Assembly: GCF_019049325.1 (NCBI RefSeq)
Contig: NZ_JAGMUO010000128.1
Location: forward strand, 1 to 64,000
Reading direction: 5' to 3'
From: Streptomyces sp. AC512_CC834
Lineage (GTDB): Bacteria > Actinomycetota > Actinomycetes > Streptomycetales > Streptomycetaceae
Length of the DNA: 64,000 bases
The notes below the pieces were generated by a model. The model was not told the origin of the DNA and did no database searches. It was given only the letters and a program-made list of their open reading frames with translations. Position 1 is the stretch's first letter; every line of letters starts with the position of its first letter. Shown one piece after another: positions 43,409 to 53,028 of the stretch. The position numbers and the translations under genes are program-made.

Positions 43409-43786
43409 ATGGACCACAACGCGCCCCTGCTCGTGATCGTCGATGCCGCGAACGTCGTCGGCTCGGTGCCCGACGGGTGGTGGCGGGACCGGCGCGGAGC
43501 CGCGGAGCGGCTGCGGGACCAACTGGCGGCGGACGGGGTGCCGGGGCGGGCCGGGCCGGTCGAGGTCGTGCTCGTGGTCGAGGGGGCGGCCCGCGGGGTG
43601 GAGTCCGTGCCCGACGTACGGGTGGAGTCCGCGCCCGGCAGCGGGGACGATCACATGGTCGAGCTGGTCGCGCGGGCGGCGGGCGACCGGCCGGTCCTGG
43701 TCGTGACGGCCGACCGCGAGCTGCGCCGCCGGGTGACGGAGCTGGGCGCGGAGGTGGCGGGGCCCAGGACGGTGCGGCCCGTGTGA
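43409..43786 (+). CDS. NYN-domain (PIN-like) putative ribonuclease
   Basis: A 125-residue protein. The first strand is LLVIVDAANVVGSVPDGWWRDR with Asp12 and Asn15, then SAPGSGDDHMVELVARAAGDRPVLVVTADREL with the second acidic cluster. This is the layout of YacP/NYN-type PIN-fold nucleases, which cut RNA with a metal ion held by Asp residues. It stands alone, without a recognisable antitoxin gene. ATG 43409; its stop codon lies inside the terminator hairpin. It is divergent from propeller protein B. Confidence 0.75.
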   Translation: MDHNAPLLVIVDAANVVGSVPDGWWRDRRGAAERLRDQLAADGVPGRAGPVEVVLVVEGAARGVESVPDVRVESAPGSGDDHMVELVARAAGDRPVLVVTADRELRRRVTELGAEVAGPRTVRPV

Positions 43787-43804
43787 GGGACCGCACACGG
43801 GCCG
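43775..43804. terminator. Terminator overlapping the NYN gene stop
   Basis: CGGCCCGTGTG (43775-43785) pairs with CACACGGGCCG (43794-43804) around an 8-base loop; the TGA stop is within it. The downstream 60 bases repeat GGTGACCGGTGGCC. Confidence 0.75.
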
Positions 43805-43877
43805 GGTCCCGCACGTCGAAGCGCGGGACCCGGGGACGGCCGGTGACCGGTGGCCGGTGACCGGTGGGGCCGCGGAG

Positions 43878-45425
43878 CTACGGGCCCTGCGGGCCGGACG
43901 GCTTGGCCGGGTCCGACGGGCCGGATGGGCCGGACGGGCCGGACGGGGTCTCCTCGCCGAGGGCCAGGCGGCTGTGGGTGCGGCCGTAGAGGAAGTACAC
44001 GACGAAACCGATCGCCATCCAGACGGCGAACCGGACCCAGGTCTCGGCGGGCAGGTTCAGCATCAGCCACAGCGAGGCCGCCACCGAGACGATGGGCAGC
44101 AGCGGGACCAGCGGGGTACGGAAGGCGCGGGGCAGGTCGGGGCGGGTGCGGCGCAGGATGATCACGCTGAACGCGACGATGACGAAGGCGAAGAGCGTGC
44201 CGATGTTCACCAGTTCGGCCAGCTCGCTCAGGCTGGTGAAACCGGCGACGATCGCGATGATCACGCCGAGCAGGATGGTCGGCCGGTACGGGGTCCGGAA
44301 CTTCGGGTGGACGTGGGAGAAGAAGCGCGGCAGCAGTCCGTCGCGGCTCATCGCGAAGAACACCCGGGTCTGGCCCAGGAGCAGGATCATGCACACCGTG
44401 GTCAGGCCGACCGCGGCGCCGAAGCTGATCACACCGGAGAAGAAGGGATGCCCGGTGGCCTTGAACGCGTCGGCGAGCGGGGCGTCGATGGACAGCTCCG
44501 TGTAGTGCTGCATGCCGGTGACGACGATCGAGACTCCGACGTACAGGAGGGTGCAGATGATCAGGGAGCCGAGGATGCCCCGGGGCATGTCGCGCTGCGG
44601 GTTCCTGGTCTCCTCGGCGGCCGTGGCGACGATGTCGAAGCCGATGAAGGCGAAGAAGACGACCGAGGCGGCCGTGAAGATGCCCATCACGCCGAAGTTG
44701 GACGGTGCCCAGCCGAACATCAACTGGATCAGTGGCGAGTGCAGTCCCCCGCCCGCCTCCACGGGCTGCGCCTTGGGGATGAACGGGTCGTAGTTGGCGC
44801 CCTTGACGAAGAAGGCACCCGCGATGATCACGATGAGGACGACGGCGACCTTGATGGCGACGACGACCGAGGTGACCCGCGCCGACAGCTTCATGCCGAA
44901 CACCAGGATGGCGGTGAGCACCAGCACCAGGGCGGCGGCGAGGATGTCGAAGCCGAACCCCTCCGCGCCGTCCCTGCCGCCGAGTTCGGCGGGCATGTGC
45001 CAGCCCGCGTTGTCCATCAGCGAGCGGATGTAGCCCGACCAGCCGACGGCCACCACCGCCGTACCGAGGGCGAACTCCAGGACCAGGTCCCAGCCGATGA
45101 TCCAGGCGGGCAGTTCGCCCAGCGAGGCGTAGGAGAAGGTGTACGCGGAGCCGGCCACCGGAACGGTGGAGGCGAACTCGGCGTAGCACAGCGCGGCGAG
45201 CGCGCACACGACTCCGGCGACCACGAAGGCCAGGGCCACGGCGGGCCCGGCGTTGTTCTTGGCGACCGTGCCGGTCAGTACGAAGATGCCGGTGCCGATG
45301 ACGACGCCGATACCGAAGACGGTCAGGTCCAGCGCCGACAGGGATTTCTTGAGCGCGTGCTCCGGCTCCTCCGTGTCACGGATGGACTGCTCGATCTTCT
45401 TCGTCCTGAAGAGGGTGTTGCTCAC
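43878..45425 (-). CDS. APC-family amino-acid permease
   Basis: A 515-residue membrane protein with about 12-13 helices. The start of the transport domain has the APC motif LTVFGIGVVIGTGIFVLTGTVA (helix 1) and AALCYAEFASTVPVAGSAYTFSYASLGELPAW (helix 3); FFAFIGFDIVATAAEETRNPQRDMPRGI marks helix 6 and the following loop, as in cationic amino-acid transporters. The C-terminal tail is a short collagen-like Gly-Pro-Ser repeat. GTG 45425 has GGAGG 7 bases upstream. Substrate probably a cationic or branched amino acid; not decidable here. Confidence 0.87.
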   Translation of the reverse strand: MSNTLFRTKKIEQSIRDTEEPEHALKKSLSALDLTVFGIGVVIGTGIFVLTGTVAKNNAGPAVALAFVVAGVVCALAALCYAEFASTVPVAGSAYTFSYASLGELPAWIIGWDLVLEFALGTAVVAVGWSGYIRSLMDNAGWHMPAELGGRDGAEGFGFDILAAALVLVLTAILVFGMKLSARVTSVVVAIKVAVVLIVIIAGAFFVKGANYDPFIPKAQPVEAGGGLHSPLIQLMFGWAPSNFGVMGIFTAASVVFFAFIGFDIVATAAEETRNPQRDMPRGILGSLIICTLLYVGVSIVVTGMQHYTELSIDAPLADAFKATGHPFFSGVISFGAAVGLTTVCMILLLGQTRVFFAMSRDGLLPRFFSHVHPKFRTPYRPTILLGVIIAIVAGFTSLSELAELVNIGTLFAFVIVAFSVIILRRTRPDLPRAFRTPLVPLLPIVSVAASLWLMLNLPAETWVRFAVWMAIGFVVYFLYGRTHSRLALGEETPSGPSGPSGPSDPAKPSGPQGP

Positions 45426-45507
45426 GGGGACCTCCCACGCTTGTCGTCCTCGACATGATCGAGAGGGGGCGTACTGCGTATGCCCCGACATGGGCGATTT
45501 CACGCGG

Positions 45508-45551
45508 ATGGGCCGGTTCCACTACTGCAACGAGTGGTGGAACCGGCCCAT
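45508..45551. terminator. Terminator after dxs
   Basis: A perfect 15-bp stem (45508-45522 with 45537-45551) and a 14-base loop, 27 bases beyond the dxs stop and upstream of the permease gene. Confidence 0.85.
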
Positions 45552-45578
45552 TCGGCGGAGTCCGCGGAATGCGCCGCG

Positions 45579-47519
45579 TCAGTCGCGTGCGGCCTCCACC
45601 TGGTCCACCTCGGCGCCCGCGCCGTCGTACTTGCCGTCGTACTTGCCGTCGAGCTTGGCGACCAGGCCGGTGACCTGGCGGGCGATGTCGGGCGCGGTGA
45701 GCCCGATCTCGGCCATGACCTCGGCGCGGGAGGCGTGGTCGAGGAAGCGCGACGGGATGCCGAAGTCGCGCAGCGGTACGTCGACGCCGGCGTCGCGCAG
45801 GGCCTGGGCGACGGCGGAGCCGACGCCGCCGACGCGCGAGTTGTCCTCGACGGTGACGACCACGCGGTGCCGCTCGGCGAGCGGGGCCATGGCCTCGTCG
45901 ACGGGCTTGACCCAGCGCGGGTCGACCACGGTGGTGGAGATGCCCTGCTTGTTCAGCAGGCCGGCCACCTCCAGGCACATCGGCGCGAGGGCGCCGACGG
46001 AGACCAGGAGCACGTCGGGAGTGTCGGCGCCCGGGGCGCGCAGCACGTCCATGCCGCCGACGCGGCCGACGGCCGGTACGGCGGGGCCGACGGCGCCCTT
46101 GGAGAAGCGGACCACGGTCGGCGCGTCGTCCACCTCGACGGCCTCGCGCAACTGGGCGCGGACCTGGTCGGCGTCGCGCGGGGCGGCGAGGCGCAGGCCG
46201 GGGACGACCTGGAGGATCGACATGTCCCACATGCCGTTGTGGGAGGCGCCGTCGGTGCCGGTGACTCCGGCGCGGTCCAGCACGAACGTCACGCCGCACT
46301 TGTGCAGGGCCACGTCCATCAGCACCTGGTCGAAGGCGCGGTTGAGGAAGGTGGCGTACAGGGCGAAGACCGGGTGGACGCCGCCGTGCGCGAGGCCGGC
46401 CGCGGAGACCGCGCCGTGCTGTTCGGCGATGCCGACGTCGTAGACGCGGTCGGGGAAGGCCTTGGCGAACTTGTCGAGGCCGACCGGCTGGAGCATGGCG
46501 GCGGTGATGGCGACGACGTCCTCGCGCTCCTTGCCGAGCTTGAGCATCTCCTCGCCGAAGACGGACGTCCAGTCGGCGCCGGAGGTGGAGATCGGCAGGC
46601 CCGTGTCGGGGTGGATCTTGCCGACGGCGTGGAAGCGGTCGGCCTCGTCCGCCAGGGCGGGCTGGTAGCCGCGGCCCTTCTCGGTGAGGCAGTGCACGAT
46701 CACCGGGCCGCCGAAGCGCTTGGCGCGGGTGAGGGCGGACTCCAGGGCCTCGAGGTCGTGGCCGTCGATCGGGCCGACGTACTTCAGGCCGAGGTCCTCG
46801 AACATGCCCTGCGGGGCGATGAAGTCCTTCAGGCCCTTCTTGGCGCCGTGCAGGGTGTCGTAGAGGGGGCGGCCGACGACCGGGGTGCGCTCCAGGAGGT
46901 CCTTGCCGCGGGCCAGGAAGCGCTCGTAGCCGTCGGTGGTGCGCAGGGTCGCCAGATGGTTGGCGAGGCCGCCGATGGTGGGCGCGTAGGAGCGCTCGTT
47001 GTCGTTGACGACGATGACGAGGGGCCGGTCCTTGGCGGCGGCGATGTTGTTCAGCGCCTCCCAGGCCATGCCGCCGGTGAGGGCGCCGTCGCCGATGACG
47101 GCGACCACGTGGTCGTCGCGCTGAAGGACCTGGTTGGCCTTGGCGATGCCGTCGGCCCAGCCGAGGACGGTGGAGGCGTGGCTGTTCTCGATGACGTCGT
47201 GCTCGGACTCGGCCTGCGCGGGGTAGCCGGACAGGCCGCCCTTCATCTTCAGCCTGGAGAAGTCCTGGCGGCCGGTGAGCAGCTTGTGCACGTAGGACTG
47301 GTGGCCCGTGTCCCAGAGCACCTTGTCCTTCGGCGAGTCGAAGACGCGGTGGAGGGCGAGGGTGAGTTCCACCACGCCGAGGTTGGGGCCGAGGTGGCCG
47401 CCGGTCTTGGACACGGCGTCGACGAGGAAGGTACGGATCTCCTCGGCCAGCCGGCCCAGCTCTTCCAGGCTGAGCCGGTCCAGATCGCGCGGTCCCGTGA
47501 TGCGGGTCAGCAGCGGCAC
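45579..47519 (-). CDS. dxs: 1-deoxy-D-xylulose-5-phosphate synthase
   Basis: A 646-residue transketolase-fold enzyme that joins pyruvate and glyceraldehyde 3-phosphate to give DXP, the entry to the MEP isoprenoid pathway. N-terminal features are [21 protein letters not shown] and [15 protein letters not shown], and the ThDP/Mg motif is [18 protein letters not shown]. The pyrimidine domain has [21 protein letters not shown] with the catalytic Glu, and [20 protein letters not shown]. The C-terminal tail contains a short [11 protein letters not shown] repeat. GTG start with GGAGG upstream. Streptomyces genomes often carry two dxs genes; whether another exists cannot be seen here. It is divergent from the chitinase gene. 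Confidence 0.92.
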   Translation of the reverse strand: MPLLTRITGPRDLDRLSLEELGRLAEEIRTFLVDAVSKTGGHLGPNLGVVELTLALHRVFDSPKDKVLWDTGHQSYVHKLLTGRQDFSRLKMKGGLSGYPAQAESEHDVIENSHASTVLGWADGIAKANQVLQRDDHVVAVIGDGALTGGMAWEALNNIAAAKDRPLVIVVNDNERSYAPTIGGLANHLATLRTTDGYERFLARGKDLLERTPVVGRPLYDTLHGAKKGLKDFIAPQGMFEDLGLKYVGPIDGHDLEALESALTRAKRFGGPVIVHCLTEKGRGYQPALADEADRFHAVGKIHPDTGLPISTSGADWTSVFGEEMLKLGKEREDVVAITAAMLQPVGLDKFAKAFPDRVYDVGIAEQHGAVSAAGLAHGGVHPVFALYATFLNRAFDQVLMDVALHKCGVTFVLDRAGVTGTDGASHNGMWDMSILQVVPGLRLAAPRDADQVRAQLREAVEVDDAPTVVRFSKGAVGPAVPAVGRVGGMDVLRAPGADTPDVLLVSVGALAPMCLEVAGLLNKQGISTTVVDPRWVKPVDEAMAPLAERHRVVVTVEDNSRVGGVGSAVAQALRDAGVDVPLRDFGIPSRFLDHASRAEVMAEIGLTAPDIARQVTGLVAKLDGKYDGKYDGAGAEVDQVEAARD

Positions 47520-47690
47520 CCGTGCCTCCTTGCAGTAGAGCTGTTGCCGGGCTCGTCGAGTCTAATGTTCCGCTCTGGCGGAACGTGTCCGGGCGGTGCG
47601 TCGTACGTCACGCGTTCGGCCTTACCCACTGGTGGACCGTTCTACGACATCCGCGTCGGGGTGCCCGGCTTGGGGACACCTTTACCCGCG

Positions 47691-47702
47691 TGGTCCAGTC
47701 CA
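47691..47702. promoter_or_regulatory. DasR-type operator (dre-like), TGGTCCAGTCCA
   Basis: Matches the dre core TGGTCTAGACCA at 10 of 12 bases. About 170 bp upstream of dxs and 190 bp upstream of the chitinase ATG. Confidence 0.5.
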
Positions 47703-47770
47703 CGCGGCGCACGATGTCAGCGCGGTGCCGGCACGGCGGCCGGGCCGGGTGACGCCCCGGCCTCGTGAAT

Positions 47771-47798
47771 TGGTCTAGTCCCATCTTGGTCCAGACCA
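47771..47798. promoter_or_regulatory. Paired dre-like sites in the chitinase promoter
   Basis: TGGTCTAGTCCC (47771-47782) and TGGTCCAGACCA (47787-47798), spaced 16 bases start to start. Streptomyces chitinase promoters are known for 12-bp direct repeats of the form TGGTCCAGACCT that mediate chitin induction and glucose repression and are bound by DasR. The second site is 94 bases before the chitinase ATG. Confidence 0.8.
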
Positions 47799-47892
47799 TT
47801 GCTTTCCCCGGTGTTCCGGCGATATCCCCGTACCCGTCAACATCCCAGCACCGCAAGGGAATCGGCGTTCCACCACACACACCGGGACTGAC

Positions 47893-49416
47893 ATGAGACG
47901 CATGCGTTCCATCCGCGCGGCCCTCACCGCGGCCGTCACCACCGCCGCCGCGGCGGCCCTCGCCCTGTCGGGCACCGGCCCGGCCCAGGCGGCGACCCCG
48001 CTGCCGGACCGTGTCTTCGCGCCGTACTTCGAGGCCTGGACCGGCGAGAGCCCCGCCGCCCTGGCCGCGCAGTCGGGCGCCAAGCACCTGACCATGGCCT
48101 TCCTCCAGACGGCGACCCCGGGCTCCTGCACGCCGTACTGGAACGGCGACACCTCGATGCCGGTCGCCCAGTCGACCTTCGGCGCCGACTTCGACACCAT
48201 CCAGGCGGCCGGCGGCGACGTCATTCCCTCGTTCGGCGGTTACACGGCCGACACCACCGGTACCGAGATCGCCGATAGCTGCACCGACGTACAGCAGATC
48301 GCCGCGGCCTACGAGAAGGTGATCACCACCTACGACGTCACCCGGCTCGACATGGACATCGAGATCGACGCGCTGGACAACACGGCGGGCATCGACCGCC
48401 GCAACAAGGCCATCAAGCTGGTCCAGGACTGGGCCGCCGACAACGGCCGCGACATCGAGATCTCCTACACGCTGCCCACGACCACCCGCGGCCTGGCGGG
48501 CAACGGCGTCGCCCTGCTCGAGAACGCGGTGCACAACGGCACCAGGGTCGACGTCGTGAACCTCATGACGTTCGACTACTACGACAACCAGCCGCACGAC
48601 ATGGCCCAGGACACCCGGACGGCGACCCAGGGTCTGCACGACGTGCTGGCCCGGCTCTACCCGGACAGGTCCTCCGCCGAGCTGTGGCACATGATCGGCG
48701 TCATCGAGATGATCGGCGTCGACGACTTCGGACCGGCGGAGACCTTCACCCTGGACAACGCCCGCACGGTCTACGACTGGGCGCTGGAGCGGGGCATCAA
48801 CACGCTCTCCTTCTGGGCGCTCCAGCGCGACAACGGCGGCTGTCCGGGCGGCGCGGCGGCCGACAACTGCTCCGGCATCCAGCAGAACACCTGGGACTTC
48901 TCGCACATCTTCGCGCCGTTCACCAGCGGCAGCACCGCGCCGGAGAACGACTTCTCCCTGTCCGCCACCCCGGCATCCGGCACGGTGACCGCGGGCGCCT
49001 CGGCCACCACCACCGTGCGGACCGCGGTGAAGACCGGTGAGGCGGAGACGGTCGCCCTCGGCGTGAGCGGGGCACCGGCCGGGGTCACGGCGTCGCTCAG
49101 CCCCTCCTCCGTGACGGCCGGCGGCTCCTCGACGCTCACCCTCGACACGACCGCACAGGCCGTCTCGGGGACGTACGACGTCACCGTCACCGGCACCAGC
49201 CCGTCCGGCAGCCACAGCACGACGTACTCCCTCACCGTCACCGGTGGCGACGGCGACCAGTGCGCGGCCGCGCCGTGGGCCTCGGGCACCGTCTACACCG
49301 GCGGGCAGCAGGTCTCCCACGCGGGGCACACCTGGAAGGCCAAGTGGTGGACGACGGGCGAGGAGCCCGGGACCACCGGCCAGTGGGGCGTCTGGCAGGA
49401 CCTCGGCGCCTGCTGA
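47893..49416 (+). CDS. Secreted GH18 chitinase with C-terminal chitin-binding module
   Basis: A 507-residue enzyme. Signal peptide is [19 protein letters not shown] (about 1-34). The GH18 barrel (about 38-350) has the substrate motif SFGGY (113-117) and catalytic DMDIE with Asp153, Asp155 and acid Glu157, plus [11 protein letters not shown] fibronectin/PKD-like sandwich follows (about 353-450: [18 protein letters not shown]..). A CBM5/12-type domain ends the protein (about 453-507: [43 protein letters not shown]). It degrades chitin outside the cell to oligomers for uptake, probably through the NgcEFG-type system nearby. Paired dre-like sites lie upstream. Confidence 0.92.
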   Translation: MRRMRSIRAALTAAVTTAAAAALALSGTGPAQAATPLPDRVFAPYFEAWTGESPAALAAQSGAKHLTMAFLQTATPGSCTPYWNGDTSMPVAQSTFGADFDTIQAAGGDVIPSFGGYTADTTGTEIADSCTDVQQIAAAYEKVITTYDVTRLDMDIEIDALDNTAGIDRRNKAIKLVQDWAADNGRDIEISYTLPTTTRGLAGNGVALLENAVHNGTRVDVVNLMTFDYYDNQPHDMAQDTRTATQGLHDVLARLYPDRSSAELWHMIGVIEMIGVDDFGPAETFTLDNARTVYDWALERGINTLSFWALQRDNGGCPGGAAADNCSGIQQNTWDFSHIFAPFTSGSTAPENDFSLSATPASGTVTAGASATTTVRTAVKTGEAETVALGVSGAPAGVTASLSPSSVTAGGSSTLTLDTTAQAVSGTYDVTVTGTSPSGSHSTTYSLTVTGGDGDQCAAAPWASGTVYTGGQQVSHAGHTWKAKWWTTGEEPGTTGQWGVWQDLGAC

Positions 49417-49478
49417 GTACCGCGCGGCAGGGCGCGACAGAGCACGACAGCCCGGTCACGAGCACGCGAACGACAAAG

Positions 49479-49520
49479 CGGTCCGCCCGCCCGCCGGGAC
49501 TCGGCAGGGCGGGCGGACCG
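49479..49520. terminator. Bidirectional terminator between chitinase and xylH
   Basis: A 14-bp perfect GC stem (49479-49492 with 49507-49520) with a 14-base loop, placed between the convergent stops of the two genes. Confidence 0.85.
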
Positions 49521-49541
49521 TGGTCGGCCGTACGACAGGAG

Positions 49542-50834
49542 CTACGCGCGGCCGGCCGTCCGCTGCGTCTTGCGGGTGATCGCGTCGATGACGACCGTCG
49601 CAAGGAGCACGCCACCGGTGATCATGTACTGGACCGGCGAGGCGATGCCCTGCAGGGCGAGGCCGTACTGGATCGAGATGATGACCATCACACCGAGCAG
49701 CGCGTTCCAGGTGCGGCCGCGACCACCGAACAGGGACGTGCCGCCGATCACGGCCGCGGCGATGACGTTCATCAGGAACTCGCCGGTGCCCGCGCCCTGG
49801 TTGGCGGCGGCGATCTTCGAGGCCACGAAGAGGCCGCCGATCGCGGCGAAGCCGCCGGCGATCGCGAAGACCGAGATCCGGATCAGTTCCACGTTGATAC
49901 CGGCGCGGCGGGACGCCTCGACACTGCCGCCGAGCGCGAAGATCTTGCGACCGTAGGCGGTGCGGCGCAGGACGAAGTCCGTGAGCAGCAGGAACGCCAG
50001 GAAGATCACCACGGCCAGGGGCAGGCCCTTGTACTGGTTGAAGACGATCGCCACGACGAAGGCCAGGATCGCGAGCAGCACCGTGCGCACGATGGTCTCG
50101 TTCAGCGGCCGGGACGGCACCCCGGCGGCCGCGCGGCGGCGGTTGTCGAAGAACGCGCTGAGGAAGTACCCCGCGGTCACGACGATCGCCAGGCCGTAGG
50201 CGGCGGCCACGTCGCTGAAGTAGTAGCTGGTCATCTTGACGACGATGCCCTCGGAGTCGAGGTTGATCGTGCCGTTGCTGCCCAGGATCTGCAGCATGAA
50301 GCCCTGCCAGAACAGCAGTCCGGCCAGCGTCACGGCGAAGGCCGGCACGCCGATGCGGGCGAAGAAGAAGCCGTGGATGGCACCGGCCGCGGTGCCGGTG
50401 AGGACGGCCAGCACCAGGGCGAGCCATTCGTTCATCCCGTGCGTGACGCTCAGCACCGCGAAGGTGGCGCCCGCGACACCGCTGACCGAGCCGACCGACA
50501 GGTCGATCTCGCCGAGCAGCAGGACGAAGACGATACCGACGGCGATCATGCCGGTGCCGACCATGGCGACCGACATGTCGGAGAAGTTGCCGGCCGTGAG
50601 GAAGTTGGAGTTCAGGCTGGTGAAGATGGCCCAGATGACCAGCAGTCCGACGACGACCGGTATGGACCCGAGGTCACCGGCCTTCATCTTCCGCTTGAAC
50701 TCGCCGAGGTAACCCGCGAAGCCCTGCTCGCGCACCAGCAGCCGCGGGTCGACCGCGGTGGCCGCGCCGGAGGCCGCGGCGGGGTTCTCCACCACCTCGT
50801 CGGCGGCGGGGGTGGAGGTCTTGTCGATGCTCAC
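49542..50834 (-). CDS. xylH: Sugar ABC transporter permease, XylH-like
   Basis: A 430-residue BPD_transp_2 permease with about 10-12 helices, longer than ribose permeases and matching XylH length. Family segments are VFVLLLGEIDLSVGSVSGVAGATFAVL, HGFFFARIGVPAFAVTLAGLLFWQG, YGRKIFALGGSVEASRRAGINV and GRTWNALLGVMVIISIQYGL. It forms the channel for xylose (or a related pentose) with the XylF binding lipoprotein and the XylG ATPase. GTG start overlaps the xylG stop (GTGA). Last gene of the operon; the terminator at 49479 follows. Confidence 0.85.
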   Translation of the reverse strand: MSIDKTSTPAADEVVENPAAASGAATAVDPRLLVREQGFAGYLGEFKRKMKAGDLGSIPVVVGLLVIWAIFTSLNSNFLTAGNFSDMSVAMVGTGMIAVGIVFVLLLGEIDLSVGSVSGVAGATFAVLSVTHGMNEWLALVLAVLTGTAAGAIHGFFFARIGVPAFAVTLAGLLFWQGFMLQILGSNGTINLDSEGIVVKMTSYYFSDVAAAYGLAIVVTAGYFLSAFFDNRRRAAAGVPSRPLNETIVRTVLLAILAFVVAIVFNQYKGLPLAVVIFLAFLLLTDFVLRRTAYGRKIFALGGSVEASRRAGINVELIRISVFAIAGGFAAIGGLFVASKIAAANQGAGTGEFLMNVIAAAVIGGTSLFGGRGRTWNALLGVMVIISIQYGLALQGIASPVQYMITGGVLLATVVIDAITRKTQRTAGRA

Positions 50835-51613
50835 TTCTTGATCTCCCCATTCGCGCGTGCCGCTCGACGGGTCACGGCGTTCTCCGTGGCGCCCGTGATG
50901 GCGGAGATGATCTCTTCCTGGGAGGTCGACTTGACCTCGAAGATGCCGTTGTTGCGCCCGAGGCGCAGCACGGCGACCTTGTCGGCGACCGCCTTGACGT
51001 CGGCCATGTTGTGGCTGACGAGAATGACGGCGTGGCCGCGCTCGCGCAGCCGCTCGACGAGGTCGAGGACCTGCGCGGTCTGCTCGACGCCGAGGGCGGC
51101 GGTGGGCTCGTCGAGGATGACCAGCTTGGGCTCGCCGAGCATGGACCGGGCGATCGCCACGACCTGGCGCTGACCGCCGGAGAGCGAGGCGATCGGGATG
51201 CGGACGCTGGGGATGCGGATGGACAGCGTGTCAAGGAGCTCGCGGGAGCGGCGCTCCATCTCCACCTCGTCCAGGACGCCGCGCCTGCGGATCTCCCGGC
51301 CCAGGTAGAGGTTGCCGACGACGTCGATGTTGTCGCACAGCGCGAGGTCCTGGTAGACGGTCGCGATGCCGAGACTCTGGGCGTCGTGCGGCCTGTTGAT
51401 CGAGACGGACCCGCCGTCCCACTCGATGGCGCCCTCATCGATGGGGTGCACGCCGGCGATCGTCTTGACCAGCGTGGACTTTCCGGCGCCGTTGTCGCCC
51501 ACCAGGGCGACCACCTCACCGGCGTGGACCTCAAGCTCTACGTCGGTGAGCGCCTGGACGGCACCGAATCGCTTGGAGACCCCGCGCAACGCCAGCACGG
51601 GCGTAGCGGACAC
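50831..51613 (-). CDS. xylG: Sugar ABC transporter ATP-binding protein, XylG-like
   Basis: A 260-residue single-domain ATPase. It has Walker A VGDNGAGKSTLVK (about 38-50), signature LSGGQRQVVAIARSM, Walker B LVILDEPTAAL and H-loop LVSHNM. Monosaccharide importers of the Rbs/Xyl type often have two fused ATPase halves; this one has a single half, as known for Streptomyces XylG, so it should dimerise. GTG 51613 is used because AAGGAG lies nine bases before it; ATG 51622 sits directly on the same AAGGAG with no spacing. The 181-bp gap to xylF may adjust relative expression. Confidence 0.85.
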   Translation of the reverse strand: MSATPVLALRGVSKRFGAVQALTDVELEVHAGEVVALVGDNGAGKSTLVKTIAGVHPIDEGAIEWDGGSVSINRPHDAQSLGIATVYQDLALCDNIDVVGNLYLGREIRRRGVLDEVEMERRSRELLDTLSIRIPSVRIPIASLSGGQRQVVAIARSMLGEPKLVILDEPTAALGVEQTAQVLDLVERLRERGHAVILVSHNMADVKAVADKVAVLRLGRNNGIFEVKSTSQEEIISAITGATENAVTRRAARANGEIKK

Positions 51614-51794
51614 GTGAACCATCTCCTTCGCCGCCTGACCCGGCGGGAGGTTGTGCAGAACGTTTTCTGGGGGGGTGTTCCGTCCGGCGCCCCGCGCGTA
51701 GCTTGCGGGGCTGGTGGGCGCGGAGCGCCGGAGGAGCTGGGGCGGCCGGTCCCGGACGCTCACGCGGCGCGGGACGCGGGTCCGCTTACTTGAG

Positions 51795-52907
51795 TTACTT
51801 GAGGCCGATCTTGTCGCAGGCGGCCTTGTACTTGTCGGTGCAGATTTCGTCGAGCGTGTAGAAACCTTCCTTGATGACGGTTTCCTTGATGTTGTCCTTG
51901 GTCAGCGACACGACCGGGACGAGAACCGCGGGGACGTCCTTGGTCGTGGCGCTGTCGACCTTGTCCTTGGCGATGGAGTCGAGGGACTCGCCCTTGGCGA
52001 GCGCGACGGCCATCTCGGCCGCGACCTCGGCCTCCTGCGGGTAGGACTTGAAGACGCTCATGTACTGCTCACCGGTGACGATGCGCTGCACGCCCGCGAG
52101 TTCGGCGTCCTGGCCGGTGACCGGGATGTTGTTGATGCCGGCCCGCTTCAGGGCGGTGATGGAGCCGCCCGCCATGCCGTCGTTGGCGGAGTAGACGCCG
52201 TCGATGTTGTCCTTGCCGAGGGCGGAGATGGCCGCCTGCATGTTGGCGTTGGCGTTGGCCGGCTTCCACTCCTTGGTGTCGTACTCGCGGCCGATCTTCA
52301 CCTTGCCGTCGAGGACGGAGTGGGCGCCCTCCTTGAACTGGGCGGCGTTCGGGTCCGTGGAGGAACCGTTCATCATGACGATCTGACTGTCCTTGGCCTT
52401 GTCGCCCAGCGCCTCCAGGAGCGCCTTGCCCTGTGTCTCGCCGACGGTGACGTTGTCGAACGAGGTGTAGGCGTCGATCGGGCCCTCGGCCAGGCGGTCG
52501 TAGGCGACGACCTTGATGCCGGCTTCGTGGGCCTTCTTCACCGAGCCCGCGATGGCCTTGAAGTCCACCGCGTCCACGATCAGCACGTCCACCTTGTTGG
52601 TGATCATCGTGTCGACCTGCTGGTTCTGCAGGCTGGCGTCCTGCTTGGCGTTGGCGTAGACGACCTCGCCCTTGTTGTTCGTGAGGTCCTTGACCTTCTT
52701 CTCGATCAAGGGCTTGTCGAACTTCTCGTAGCGCGCGGTCTGGTTCTCGGGAAGGAGCAGACCGACCTTGATGTCGTCGCCCTTCTTCGCCGCCGAGTCG
52801 GACGAGTCGTTGTCGTCGGACTCCGCGGCACTGCCACAGGCGGCGAGCGAGACAGCCATGGCACCGGCGGCAACAGCAACGGCGGCACGACGCATACGCT
52901 TGTTCAC
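51795..52907 (-). CDS. xylF: D-xylose-type sugar-binding lipoprotein, XylF-like
   Basis: A 370-residue lipoprotein with lipobox SLAAC (Cys24), an acidic Ser/Asp linker and a periplasmic-binding-protein fold: DDIKVGLLLPENQTARYEKFDKPLIEK, VDVLIVDAVDFKAIAGSVKKAHEAGIKVVAYDRLAEG, DGVYSANDGMAGGSITALKRAGINNIPVTGQDAELAGVQRIV. The DGVYSANDGMAGG and GQDAE segments are typical of XylF. GTG start with GGAGG upstream. The product would deliver xylose to XylGH. The adjacent ROK gene ends 121 bp upstream and is the likely regulator. Confidence 0.87.
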   Translation of the reverse strand: MNKRMRRAAVAVAAGAMAVSLAACGSAAESDDNDSSDSAAKKGDDIKVGLLLPENQTARYEKFDKPLIEKKVKDLTNNKGEVVYANAKQDASLQNQQVDTMITNKVDVLIVDAVDFKAIAGSVKKAHEAGIKVVAYDRLAEGPIDAYTSFDNVTVGETQGKALLEALGDKAKDSQIVMMNGSSTDPNAAQFKEGAHSVLDGKVKIGREYDTKEWKPANANANMQAAISALGKDNIDGVYSANDGMAGGSITALKRAGINNIPVTGQDAELAGVQRIVTGEQYMSVFKSYPQEAEVAAEMAVALAKGESLDSIAKDKVDSATTKDVPAVLVPVVSLTKDNIKETVIKEGFYTLDEICTDKYKAACDKIGLK

Positions 52908-53028
52908 TTCAGAAACCTCCCTGACGAGGCCGCGTCGTTGCGGCCGAGGTGGCTGGAAGTCAACTCGGCCGCAGGTGCGACGTCAAGAAGTAAATCCTTA
53001 ACGAGATGACAACGGTGCCATCCGTGCT

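Larger units (their letters stand above)
47520..47892. other. Divergent spacer between dxs and the chitinase gene
   Basis: 373 bases without a gene. It carries three dre-like palindromes (47691-47702, 47771-47782, 47787-47798), two of them close together in the way described for Streptomyces chitinase promoters. No clear -35/-10 pair is visible. Confidence 0.7.

Noticed and set aside
53008-53019. GACAACGGTGCC upstream of xylF as a second LacI-type operator
   Set aside because: The right half-site is broken, so it matches only as a half-site; mentioned under the GH92 operator but not listed as a feature.
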